From JAEZHK01 sp964575255 (GTDB lineage: Bacteria > Bacillota > Clostridia > Christensenellales > Aristaeellaceae), in NCBI GenBank assembly GCA_964575255.1, contig CAZNPZ010000001.1, forward strand, positions 73,464 through 137,463: a stretch of 64,000 nucleotides of DNA, in the 5' to 3' direction. Within the stretch, counting starts at the first letter, position 1. The number at the start of each line of letters is the position of its first letter. The notes under the pieces are model-generated. The model did no database searches, was not told the origin of the DNA, and was given only the letters and a program-made list of their open reading frames with translations. Position numbers and translations under genes: made by a program. Positions 1-7,740 of this stretch are shown piece after piece.

Positions 1-1602
1 ATCCGCCATGGCTTCCTCCGTCACCACGGCGCTCGCCCTGCGCAGTTCGTGCAGTACGTCGCTGGTGCTGCGGTCGATGACCAGAATATCGCCGTCGTGA
101 AAATGCTTCAGATCGTCCGGCCCGGTGACCACGCACAGCCGTGCCGTGATGGGCGCAAACCCGTTGCCGACACCGCGCGCAAGCGCCGTACCCAGCACAT
201 GGATCTGCAGCGTGTTTGTGATCTCGCCGACCCGATCGGAAGAGCCGGTGATGACGATGATGTCGCCGTCCGACGCCAGGCCCGCCTCCTGTACCTTGCG
301 GGCCGCGTCCATGAACAGTTCGCGGCTGGAAGCCTTGTAATCGTTCATCAGCGGCGTCACGCCCCAGGACAGCGCCAGCTGGCGGAAAGTGCGCGGGTTG
401 GGCGTGATCGCGACGATCGGTGTCGCCGGACGGAACCGGGAAACCATGCGCGCCGTGGAACCGGTGCGCGTGACCGACACGATCGCCGCAGCGCCCAGGT
501 CGTGAGCCGTGGTGCAGGTCGCGTGGGATATCGCGTTGATCACGCTCTTGTCCAGCTGCGGCTGCGCGGAATTGAACAATTCTTTGTAATTGATGAACTC
601 CTCGGTGCGCTCGGCGATCTTGGCCATCGTGCGGATGGTCTCAACCGGATAGCGGCCGTTCGCGGTCTCCCCGGACAGCATCAGTGCGCTGGTGCCATCG
701 TAGATGGCGTTGGCGATGTCGGTGATTTCCGCGCGGGTGGGACGGGGATTGCGGATCATCGACTCCAGCATCTGCGTTGCGGTGATGACGCGTTTGCCCG
801 CCCGGTAGCACTTGGTGATCAGCTGTTTTTGCAGGTGCGGCAGTTCCTCAAACGGGATCTCGACACCCATGTCGCCGCGCGCCACCATGATCCCAGAGGA
901 AAGCCGGATAATCTCGTCGATGTGCGCGATGCCGGAACGGTTCTCGATCTTCGCGATCAGGTCGATGCCGGAGTCGCCATACCTTGCGAGCAGCCGCTTT
1001 ACGTCAATGACGTCCTGCGCGGTGCGCACGAACGACAGCGCGATGTAATCCAATTCGTTTTCCACCGCGAACAGGATGTCCGCGCGATCCTGCTCGGACA
1101 GGTAGGGCATGTCGATGTCGATGCCGGGCAGGTTGACACTCTTGTTGTTGGAAAGCGGGCCGCCGCTCTCCACGCGGCAGGCGATGTCCTCCCCATCCAC
1201 ACGCTGCACGGTGAGGCCGATCAGGCCGTCGTCCAGCATGATCACGTCGCCCGGCTTCACGTACTGGGGCAACTTCTCGTGGTTGATGTTGACGTTTCTT
1301 TCATCGCCCTCGCAGGCGCGGGTCGTGAGTGTGAACGTCTCGCCGTCCTTCAGCGTGACGCTTCCGTCCTTGAACCGGCCGATCCGAATCTCCGGCCCGC
1401 GGGTATCCAGCATGATCGCGAGCGGAACGTTCATTTCTTTGCGCAGCTCCTTGAGAAGGACTACGCGCTTTATATGTTCCTCATGGCTGCCGTGGGAGAA
1501 ATTGAGCCGCGCCACGTTCATGCCCGCCAGGATCATCTGCCGGAGCGTCTCCCGGTTTTCCGAGGCGGGACCGATGGTGCAAACAATTTTCGTCTTTCGC
1601 AT
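1..1602 (-). CDS. pyk: Pyruvate kinase, C-terminus cut by window edge
   Basis: Catalyses phosphoenolpyruvate + ADP to pyruvate + ATP, the last step of glycolysis, in the cytoplasm. The first residues (MRKTKIVCTIGPAS), the SHG turn, the metal-binding IAKIEN segment, the VARGDMGVEIP stretch and TATQMLESMI are all classical for the family. After the normal C-terminal domain the protein continues into a segment reading ASAVVTEEAMAD at the window edge, which matches the start of the extra PEP-utiliser-like C-terminal domain of Bacillus-type long pyruvate kinases. 534 residues are visible and I expect roughly 50 more beyond the edge. The ATG at 1602 gives the canonical N-terminus. No strong promoter match was found in the 211 bases that separate it from the divergent acetyltransferase. 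The family call is very secure. Confidence 0.97.
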   Translation of the reverse strand, partial: MRKTKIVCTIGPASENRETLRQMILAGMNVARLNFSHGSHEEHIKRVVLLKELRKEMNVPLAIMLDTRGPEIRIGRFKDGSVTLKDGETFTLTTRACEGDERNVNINHEKLPQYVKPGDVIMLDDGLIGLTVQRVDGEDIACRVESGGPLSNNKSVNLPGIDIDMPYLSEQDRADILFAVENELDYIALSFVRTAQDVIDVKRLLARYGDSGIDLIAKIENRSGIAHIDEIIRLSSGIMVARGDMGVEIPFEELPHLQKQLITKCYRAGKRVITATQMLESMIRNPRPTRAEITDIANAIYDGTSALMLSGETANGRYPVETIRTMAKIAERTEEFINYKELFNSAQPQLDKSVINAISHATCTTAHDLGAAAIVSVTRTGSTARMVSRFRPATPIVAITPNPRTFRQLALSWGVTPLMNDYKASSRELFMDAARKVQEAGLASDGDIIVITGSSDRVGEITNTLQIHVLGTALARGVGNGFAPITARLCVVTGPDDLKHFHDGDILVIDRSTSDVLHELRRASAVVTEEAMAD

Positions 1603-1756
1603 GCGTTCTGCTCCTCAGCCGCAATTTTTGTAAGTTTAGCACACACAGTATAGCAGATTTATGTAAATATCTATCCGATAACCGCGAACATACCGAGTAA
1701 AATTTCTTCGGTTGAACCCATTCCATGCTTCGGGGAATTCAACCAAAAGAAAAGCG

Positions 1757-1785
1757 TTGACCTGCGTCTCAATATGGAATAATAT
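1757..1785 (+). promoter_or_regulatory. Sigma-A type promoter for the GNAT gene
   Basis: TTGACC at 1757-1762 and TAATAT at 1780-1785 are separated by 17 bases and lie 28 bases before the GTG start at 1814. The rest of the pyk/GNAT intergenic stretch is AT-richer than its surroundings and holds no other clear element. Confidence 0.55.
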
Positions 1786-1813
1786 CATATCATAAGTTTT
1801 TGGAGGGATCGCG

Positions 1814-2656
1814 GTGCGGCTGATCGAATACGCGGACGCAAAAGCATTCCTCGCCGATGCACATGAGGCATTATGCTCGGACGAGGCGCTGAACAACATG
1901 CCGCTTGGTATTCTCACGCGCGGCGCGGACGGCGACGCGAAGCCGGACTGGTTCATGGCGCGTATGGAGCATGAGCAAAACGCGTGCGCGCTGATCGTGC
2001 TGATGACGCCGCCGTACAACCTTTTACTGTCCGCCCCGAACCAGGCGGTTCCGGACGGCGCGCTTCGGGCGCTTGCGGAACACTTGGTTACGAGGGGTGT
2101 TTACCCGCCCGGCGTTCTCGCGGAAGAGGCGCTCTCGTATGCGTTCGCGTGCGCCTACGCGCCCATGGCACAGAAGGCGATGGACGTCGCAACTAATGAA
2201 CTTCTGTATCAGCTGACTGCGGCGGAGGATGTACCGATCACCGGAACGCTGAGAACGGCGAACGAAAAGGATTTGCATTTTCTGCCCTATTGGATGAAAA
2301 GTTTCACGGACGAGTGCTTTCACATCCAATCGCCGCTGGATTACGAGAACACGCACTGGTCGGTTGAGCGCGGGACGATGTACCTACTGGAACACGAAGG
2401 CGTTCCGGTCACAATGGCCGGCTCGACGCGGCAGATGCCGCACGGTCGCTCCATCGGCCCCGTGTACACGCCGCCCTTCTTCCGTGGCCGCGGCTACGCC
2501 ACTTCCTGCGTCGCGCTGCTCAGCAAAGCCATTCTGGAAAAGGGAAACGACTACTGCGCGCTGTTCGCGGATCGCATGAACCCGACTTCCAACGACATTT
2601 ATCGAAAAATCGGCTACAAGCCGCTGTGCGGGTTTACAGAAATCCGGTTCTCCTGA
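1814..2656 (+). CDS. GNAT-family N-acetyltransferase
   Basis: A 280-residue protein with a poorly recognisable N-terminal half and a C-terminal GNAT fold that would transfer an acetyl group from acetyl-CoA to an unknown amine. The acetyl-CoA pyrophosphate-binding loop is visible as FFRGRGYATS (about residues 221-230, the R-x-x-G-x-G/A signature). It is followed by the usual helix and by the NDIYRKIGYKPLCGF strand-helix-strand end typical of these enzymes. The GTG start is chosen because GGAGGG lies 7 bases upstream and a promoter lies just before it. It stands alone, 31 bases before the hydantoinase-like gene, and could be co-transcribed with it. The substrate cannot be predicted. Confidence 0.85.
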   Translation: MRLIEYADAKAFLADAHEALCSDEALNNMPLGILTRGADGDAKPDWFMARMEHEQNACALIVLMTPPYNLLLSAPNQAVPDGALRALAEHLVTRGVYPPGVLAEEALSYAFACAYAPMAQKAMDVATNELLYQLTAAEDVPITGTLRTANEKDLHFLPYWMKSFTDECFHIQSPLDYENTHWSVERGTMYLLEHEGVPVTMAGSTRQMPHGRSIGPVYTPPFFRGRGYATSCVALLSKAILEKGNDYCALFADRMNPTSNDIYRKIGYKPLCGFTEIRFS

Positions 2657-2687
2657 CGGCGGCACAAAAAACAAAGGACCTATAAGC

Positions 2688-4691
2688 ATGGACAAATCCT
2701 TTGGAATCGGCATCGACACCGGCGGAACCTACACTGACGCGGTCGTGTACGACTTTGTAACACGAACCATACTGGCCTCGGCCAAAGCCCTGACCACGCG
2801 GGACGACCTCTCCATCGGCATCCTTCAGGCGCTGGACGCGCTCGATCCGGCGCTCCTTCAAGAAGCAGGAATCGTCTCCCTCTCGACGACGCTGGCCACC
2901 AACGCCTGCGTGGAGGGAAAAGGCGGGCGCGCGAAACTTCTATTCCTGGGCGTGGATCGGAAAACGGTGGATTGGGTAGGCGCCGATGCCGGGCTGACCG
3001 ACCCTGCCCTGATTTACTGTCTGGACGCGCGGACTTCGTCAAACGGACATGTCATGGAAACGCCGGACTGGGGCGCGTTTCTCCGGGACAGCGCGGACTG
3101 GTTTTCGGATGCGGACGCGCTGGCGATCGTCGCGCTCAACGCCGCCTCCGGCGCGGCGTCGCTGGAGACCGAGGCGCGCGACGCAGTTTCCGCGCGCTAT
3201 CCCATCCCGGTCATATGCGGGCATGAGCTGTTCATGGATCTTGACGCGATCCGTCGCGGCGCGGGCGCGCTGCTGAACGGTCGTCTGATCCCGGTGCTCT
3301 CGGAGTTCCTTGCGGCCATCCGAAAGGCGCTGCGCGCGCGGGGGTTGGATCTGCCGGTATCCATCATGCGCAGCGACGGGAGCCTGATGAGTGAGCAGTT
3401 CACGGGCGTCAGGCCTGTGGAAACCATCCTGTGCGGACCGGCGGCCTCGATCGTTGGCGGACAGGCGCTTTCAGGCGCGCGGGAGGCTGTAATCGTTGAC
3501 ATGGGTGGGACGACCACCGACCTTGCGCTGATCCGAGACGGATTCGCGATCCAGGCGACGAGCGGCATCCGCATCGGCGCGTGGAATACGTTCGTCAAGG
3601 GCGTTTACGTGGAGACGCTGGGCCTTGGCGGCGACAGCGTCGTTCGGCCGGACGGAAACGGTGTGCTGAGATTGGAACACACCCGCGTGATCCCGCTCTC
3701 CGTCGCTTCCAGCCGCTGGCCCGGCATCAACCCGGCGCTTCGGAACCTCTTGAAGTTACGGGAGAAACATTCGCTGCCGCTCCATGAGTTCTTCTCCCTG
3801 GTCCGGGACATTTCGGATCGCCCTGGCTATACCGATGAAGAAAAGCGTTTCTGCGCGTCGCTCCGGGACGGGCCGTTGATATACGAGGATGCCGCGCGCG
3901 CAGCTGGCCGTGACATCTATGGCCTGAACGTCACTCGGCTGGAACGCGAAGGCGCGGTGCTCCGCATCGGCCTCACCCCCACCGACATCATGCACCTGAA
4001 GGGGGATTTTTCCGCATTTGACCGCGAAGCCGCGGCGCTTGGCGCGCAGTTTGTCGCGAACTGCGCGCGGATCAGCGTGGAGGCGCTCTGCGGCTGGGTC
4101 TACGGCGAGGTCAAACGCAGGTTGTACCTGAGCGTCGCGTCGATGTTGATCCGGGAGGAAATGCCGTCCTTTCAGAAAAACGGGATCGGCGCTGACTTGA
4201 ATGCGTTTCTTGACCGCGCCTGGAAGATGAGCGAACAGGCACGCGAAGGCTGCGTTCATTTTGGAGTATCCACCCGAAGCGTTCTGGTAGGTGTCGGCGC
4301 TCCGATCCACATCTTTCTGCCGGATGTGGCGCGCGCGCTGGGCACAGCCTGCGTCATCCCGGAATACGCGGGTGTCGCCAACGCGCTGGGTGCGGTTGTG
4401 GGAAATGTATCCGCCACCAGCCGAGCCACCATCCACCCGGAGGGCGAAGGTTTCCGCGTGCTTCATGCGCTCCTTTCCGAAGAGGCGCCGACGCTTGAGG
4501 AGGCGGTGCTCATCGCACGCGGCGTCACCGAGCGGGAAGCCCGCGCGGAGGCGCTTCGCCGGGGTGTTTCTGGCGAACCATTGGTTACGGTCGAGGAAAA
4601 GCCGCTGATATCCTCAAGCGGATACGGCGCGGACATCTTCATCGAGAGCGTAGTGACCGCCACCGCGATCGGGCGAATTCGAACGTTTTAG
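2688..4691 (+). CDS. Hydantoinase/oxoprolinase family protein (HyuA-like)
   Basis: Belongs to the HyuA / N-methylhydantoinase A / acetone carboxylase beta superfamily, whose members use an actin-like ATPase fold to open cyclic amides or activate related substrates. The N-terminal phosphate loop is GIDTGGTYTDAVVYD (about residues 8-22), and the second nucleotide-binding motif is VDMGGTTTDLALI (about residue 270). At 667 residues it is a full-length A subunit. Hydantoinases and oxoprolinases usually carry a HyuB partner gene alongside; here the next gene is a Nudix-like protein and no B subunit is present in the window, so the substrate is unknown. An AAAGGACC ribosome-binding site precedes the ATG at 2688. 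A hairpin terminator follows the stop. Alternative functions within the superfamily cannot be excluded. Confidence 0.85.
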   Translation: MDKSFGIGIDTGGTYTDAVVYDFVTRTILASAKALTTRDDLSIGILQALDALDPALLQEAGIVSLSTTLATNACVEGKGGRAKLLFLGVDRKTVDWVGADAGLTDPALIYCLDARTSSNGHVMETPDWGAFLRDSADWFSDADALAIVALNAASGAASLETEARDAVSARYPIPVICGHELFMDLDAIRRGAGALLNGRLIPVLSEFLAAIRKALRARGLDLPVSIMRSDGSLMSEQFTGVRPVETILCGPAASIVGGQALSGAREAVIVDMGGTTTDLALIRDGFAIQATSGIRIGAWNTFVKGVYVETLGLGGDSVVRPDGNGVLRLEHTRVIPLSVASSRWPGINPALRNLLKLREKHSLPLHEFFSLVRDISDRPGYTDEEKRFCASLRDGPLIYEDAARAAGRDIYGLNVTRLEREGAVLRIGLTPTDIMHLKGDFSAFDREAAALGAQFVANCARISVEALCGWVYGEVKRRLYLSVASMLIREEMPSFQKNGIGADLNAFLDRAWKMSEQAREGCVHFGVSTRSVLVGVGAPIHIFLPDVARALGTACVIPEYAGVANALGAVVGNVSATSRATIHPEGEGFRVLHALLSEEAPTLEEAVLIARGVTEREARAEALRRGVSGEPLVTVEEKPLISSSGYGADIFIESVVTATAIGRIRTF

Positions 4692-4749
4692 AACATTTGT
4701 CAAGCCATCAAATCAGTTATCATCAAATTCGGATCAGTGACAAGAGATC

Positions 4750-4787
4750 ATCTGCCGCGTTTTCGCGTAACACGGCAGATTGATTTT
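4750..4787 (+). terminator. Intrinsic terminator after the HyuA-like gene
   Basis: ATCTGCCG (4750-4757) pairs with CGGCAGAT (4773-4780) and is followed by TGATTTTA, a moderately U-rich tail. Confidence 0.6.
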
Positions 4788-4806
4788 ATGTGCATTGTCA
4801 AAAGAC

Positions 4807-4835
4807 TTGCAAATCCGGGCACAATATGTTAAGAT
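4807..4835 (+). promoter_or_regulatory. Promoter for the Nudix-like gene
   Basis: TTGCAA at 4807-4812 and TAAGAT at 4830-4835 with a 17-base spacer, about 40 bases before the predicted start codon. Confidence 0.55.
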
Positions 4836-4876
4836 TCCATCAGAGGGGTAGCGGCAAAAGAAAGGTGGTAATGCCG

Positions 4877-5299
4877 ATGATCTTTCGCAAGTGTGCGGGC
4901 GGCGTGGTGTTTTACGAGGACAAGGTCTTCCTGCTCCGCAACGAGAAGAACGAATGGGTGCTTCCCAAGGGCGTCATCCGGGATAAACAGCTGCCAAACG
5001 ACGTAGCCCTCGAACGGGTCTACAAAGAAGCGGGCATCAAAGCGAACATCATTTCTCCAGCGGGCGAAACCAGTTATGAATTCTACTCCATGACCCGCCG
5101 TCAGCCGGTATGCAACAGGATCACATGGTACGTTATGCAGGCGGATTCTCCGACCTACCGCATCGCGTTTGAACTTGGATTTACTGACGGTGACTATTAC
5201 CCCATCGAACAAGGCCTCAGTCTGATTACCTACAGTCAGGACAAGGCGCTCGTGAACGTCGCCTACGAAAAATACAAGGCTTCCATAGGAAAGAAATAA
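4877..5299 (+). CDS. Nudix-fold protein with degenerate Nudix box
   Basis: A 140-residue single-domain protein whose opening (MIFRKCAGGVVFYEDKVFLL) and LPKG turn are those of Nudix hydrolases, which cleave nucleoside diphosphates linked to other moieties. The 23-residue box normally reads G-x5-E-x7-R-E-U-x-E-E-x-G-U. Here it reads G-VIRDK-Q-LPNDVAL-E-R-V-Y-K-E-A-G-I: the first Glu is Gln, RE is inverted to ER, and only one of the paired Glu residues remains. Metal-dependent hydrolysis may be weak or lost, leaving a ligand-binding role. I prefer the ATG at 4877 because GGTGG lies 8 bases before it; the in-frame ATG at 4871 is only two bases from that site. It sits alone with its own promoter, directly before yebC. 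Confidence 0.8.
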   Translation: MIFRKCAGGVVFYEDKVFLLRNEKNEWVLPKGVIRDKQLPNDVALERVYKEAGIKANIISPAGETSYEFYSMTRRQPVCNRITWYVMQADSPTYRIAFELGFTDGDYYPIEQGLSLITYSQDKALVNVAYEKYKASIGKK

Positions 5300-5321
5300 C
5301 CAATCAGGCTGCGTTCGGGCT

Positions 5322-5350
5322 TTGACAGAATGGCATTTGGATGATACAAT
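5322..5350 (+). promoter_or_regulatory. Promoter for yebC
   Basis: A consensus TTGACA at 5322-5327, a 17-base spacer and TACAAT at 5345-5350, 31 bases before the yebC ATG. Confidence 0.7.
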
Positions 5351-5381
5351 ATCTCAGCACACACTTTCAGGGGGCGAACGC

Positions 5382-6131
5382 ATGTCTGGACACAACAAGT
5401 GGTCGACCATCAAGCACAAGAAGGAAAAGACCGACGCGCAGCGCGGCAAGATATTCACCAAGATCGGCCGTGAAATCGTGATCGCCGTGCGCGAAGGCGG
5501 CAGCGCCGATCCCAACGTCAACGGCAAACTGCGGGATGTCATCGCCAAGGCCAAGGCGGCCAACATGCCCAATGACAATGTTCAGCGCTCCATCAAAAAA
5601 GCTGCGGGCGAGGGCGACGCTTCCAGTTATAAGGAGATCACCTACGAAGGGTACGGGCCGGGCGGCGTGGCGTTCATCGTGGAGGTTGTGACCGACAACC
5701 TCAACCGCACCGCTTCCGAGATCCGCCACCTGTTCGACAAGAACGGCGGCGCGCTCGGCGCGTCGGGCTGCGTCGGCTGGAAGTTTGAACGCAAGGGCGT
5801 CATTGAGATCGACAACGCCAAGAATCTGGACGAGGACGAACTGATGATGCTGGCGCTGGACGCGGGTGCTGCGGACGTCGAAGCGGGCGAAGGCGTCGCC
5901 GTCATCTACACCGACCCCAACGACTTCTCAGAGGTGCGCGACAAACTGGATGCCGCAGGGTGCGTGTTCCTTTCCGCCGAGCGCGAGATGGTGCCCACGA
6001 CCACCGTATCCGTCACCGACCCCGAGATGGTCGCGCGAATCAACAAACTGGTCGACGCGCTGGAGGATTACGACGACGTTCAGAATGTGTTCCACGACGC
6101 CGACCTGCCGGAAGAGGAAGAAGAGGACTGA
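5382..6131 (+). CDS. yebC: YebC/PmpR family protein
   Basis: A 249-residue member of the universal YebC/PmpR family (TACO1 in mitochondria), described as a DNA-binding regulator and more recently linked to translation of difficult peptide stretches. The N-terminus MSGHNKWSTIKHKKEK is nearly invariant in the family. The sequence also shows the AKAANMPNDNVQRSIKKAAGE segment, the YEGYGPGGVAFIVEVVTDN core and the acidic C-terminus (VFHDADLPEEEEED). Length and domain order are normal. The ATG at 5382 is preceded by GGGGGCG and a strong promoter; a bidirectional-looking terminator follows, so the gene is probably monocistronic. Confidence 0.97.
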   Translation: MSGHNKWSTIKHKKEKTDAQRGKIFTKIGREIVIAVREGGSADPNVNGKLRDVIAKAKAANMPNDNVQRSIKKAAGEGDASSYKEITYEGYGPGGVAFIVEVVTDNLNRTASEIRHLFDKNGGALGASGCVGWKFERKGVIEIDNAKNLDEDELMMLALDAGAADVEAGEGVAVIYTDPNDFSEVRDKLDAAGCVFLSAEREMVPTTTVSVTDPEMVARINKLVDALEDYDDVQNVFHDADLPEEEEED

Positions 6132-6153
6132 CGAAAAGCTTCATCATCTGTAG

Positions 6154-6185
6154 ATCCGGCTCGTTTCACGAGCCGGATTTTTATT
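6154..6185 (+). terminator. Intrinsic terminator after yebC
   Basis: An 11-bp perfect stem, ATCCGGCTCGT (6154-6164) with ACGAGCCGGAT (6168-6178), closed by TTC and followed by TTTTATT. Confidence 0.85.
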
Positions 6186-6238
6186 CGCAAAGAACGCATA
6201 TTTATTCATATCATGCGTTATAAAATCACCCACCCCGC

Positions 6239-6268
6239 TTGACAAAGTCCGTCCGGCGGAGGAATAAT
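6239..6268 (+). promoter_or_regulatory. Promoter for the putative structured RNA
   Basis: Consensus TTGACA at 6239-6244 with AATAAT at 6263-6268 (18-base spacer). It lies 260 bases before the MFS gene and fires into a long non-coding stretch that folds well. Confidence 0.55.
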
Positions 6269-6274
6269 GTTCAT

Positions 6275-6470
6275 ACAAAGCAAAACATTGATATTCCAAA
6301 GGGTTGAGGGATTTTCGATGCAGAATGAGGAGCCGGAGTGATGAATAGCAGCGCTGTTTTTACCGGAAGGCGACAAGGTGGCGCACGATTCAAATTGAAT
6401 CGTGCGGTCGAGTAGCGACTTGGTTTCCCAGAGGGAAACCAACCTTCTCTGCGCGAAAAGTTCCAACGAA
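6275..6470 (+). ncRNA. Candidate structured non-coding RNA or long leader
   Basis: This stretch holds no credible reading frame but is densely self-complementary. Nested outer pairings TTTTC (6312-6316) with GAAAA (6455-6459), GCGC (6351-6354) with GCGC (6451-6454), and GAAGG (6366-6370) with CCTTC (6443-6447) enclose three consecutive hairpins: 6382-6406 (10-bp stem, loop AAATT), 6407-6419 (GTCG/CGAC) and 6422-6440 (8-bp stem, loop AGA). A purine-rich single-stranded segment (6318-6348, containing TGAGGAGCCGG) precedes the junction. A promoter is placed correctly at 6239. This architecture suggests either an independent RNA, for example of the raiA or another large-RNA class, or a riboswitch-like leader of the MFS gene. 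The class is my guess; the structure is what the sequence shows. The exact ends are estimates. Confidence 0.5.
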
Positions 6471-6533
6471 GAATTAGTGTTTTGGATTGGGATCAGGTAT
6501 TGGAAACGCTACTGGAGATGACTCGCCTTGAGA

Positions 6534-7706
6534 ATGAAACCCTTTCTCCGCCTGCAGCTGATTGCGTTCCTCTATAACTTTGGCGCAAATTTCATCCACC
6601 CGGTTACGCCGACGCTGATCTTGGACAACGGCCTTCCGGATTACTCCTTCGGCCTTTTGTTCGCGACGATGTCTCTGGGCAGCTTCATATTCAGCACTTT
6701 CTGGGGGCGCCTGAGCGACAAGAAGACCCGTTCGTCGGTGATGCTGATCAGTCTCGTCGGCTACGCACTGGCGCAGCTTGCGTTCGGGCTTTCCAGGACG
6801 CTGCCTCAGATGCTCGCCGCGCGTCTGATCGCGGGCTGTTTCACCAGCGGCACATCCGTGTGCCTGATGGCGCTGATCGTCGATTTGTCCGATCCCAAGG
6901 AGCGCGGCGCGCACCTTTCGTATTACGCGGCGATGGTGGGCATTTCAGCGGCGCTGGGCTACTTCGCGGGCGGGATGATCGGGCTTTGGGGCGTCCTACC
7001 GGTGTTCTACGCGCAGACGGCCGTTCTTTTGATCGCGGCGGTGCTTGTCAACCTGATGCTGCGCAGCATGGAGGGCGACAGGCTGAACCACGGCACCACC
7101 ACGAAGCGGCTTTCGATTCGCCAGATGATGAACATGATGACGCTTCCGGCGCTACTTTTCCTCCTCGGCGTCGCGCTGTCCAACTTCGGCAATTACGGCT
7201 TTGACAACGCGCTCAATTATTACATGAAGCGCGAACTCGACTTTGCTTCTTCCATCAATGGCATTGTGAAAGCGGCGTCCGGCCTCATCGGCCTCGCCGC
7301 GAACGTGTTCATCAACCGCTGGATCATGAAGAATTTCGACGCGTACAAATCGCTGCCGATCATTCTAATTCTGAGCGCCGTTTTTCTGACGCTTGCGACG
7401 GTGATGCCGACGGTGGGGCTGTTCTTTACCTTCAACGCGGTGTTCTTCCTGGTCAGCGCGCTGCATATCCCCATCCAGCAGGCGCTCACGACGGAGGGCC
7501 GTCACGGGGACATCGGACTCCTGAGCGGCCTTTTCTACTCCGCCCGGTTTTTGGGTATGATCTTCGGTCCGCTGGTTTCCGGCTTCGCCTACGAATACGG
7601 CGCGAAAATTCCGTTTTATACGCAGGTGGCCGCGTTCGTCGCCGCCGCGTTCATTACCTGGTTGGGCTATCGGGTGACGCACGCGGGCGAGCAAGAGCGC
7701 GCCTGA
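6534..7706 (+). CDS. MFS transporter, drug-efflux type
   Basis: A 390-residue major facilitator superfamily membrane protein with about twelve hydrophobic segments and no signal peptide. The loop after the second helix reads FWGRLSDKKTRSSVML, the family's G-x-L-S-D-(K/R) motif A. Segments such as LAARLIAGCFTSGTS and the FYSARFLGMIFGPLVSGFAYEYG repeat in the second half resemble multidrug/sugar efflux permeases. It probably exports a small molecule by proton exchange; the substrate is unknown. ATG 6534 gives MKPFLRLQ; an in-frame TTG at 6528 is better spaced from GGAG at 6514 and may be used instead. The 5' leader is the structured region described separately, which may control it. It converges on the glycyl-radical activase gene. 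Confidence 0.9.
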   Translation: MKPFLRLQLIAFLYNFGANFIHPVTPTLILDNGLPDYSFGLLFATMSLGSFIFSTFWGRLSDKKTRSSVMLISLVGYALAQLAFGLSRTLPQMLAARLIAGCFTSGTSVCLMALIVDLSDPKERGAHLSYYAAMVGISAALGYFAGGMIGLWGVLPVFYAQTAVLLIAAVLVNLMLRSMEGDRLNHGTTTKRLSIRQMMNMMTLPALLFLLGVALSNFGNYGFDNALNYYMKRELDFASSINGIVKAASGLIGLAANVFINRWIMKNFDAYKSLPIILILSAVFLTLATVMPTVGLFFTFNAVFFLVSALHIPIQQALTTEGRHGDIGLLSGLFYSARFLGMIFGPLVSGFAYEYGAKIPFYTQVAAFVAAAFITWLGYRVTHAGEQERA

Positions 7707-7740
7707 CCACGCCGGATTCTCTTCGTACACGGTTCTGTGA

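Noticed and set aside
49..1653. Long plus-strand open frame opposite pyruvate kinase
   Set aside because: It is a shadow: its translation is low-complexity Arg/His/Asp-rich and the minus-strand frame is an unmistakable pyruvate kinase. The same applies to long frames opposite mutS2 (18626-20119), carB (30219-31946) and the sensor kinase (16298-17593).
6218..6466. 82-residue minus-strand frame in the yebC-MFS gap
   Set aside because: It runs through the hairpin-rich region, has no ribosome-binding site or recognisable protein character, and is better explained by the structured RNA on the plus strand.
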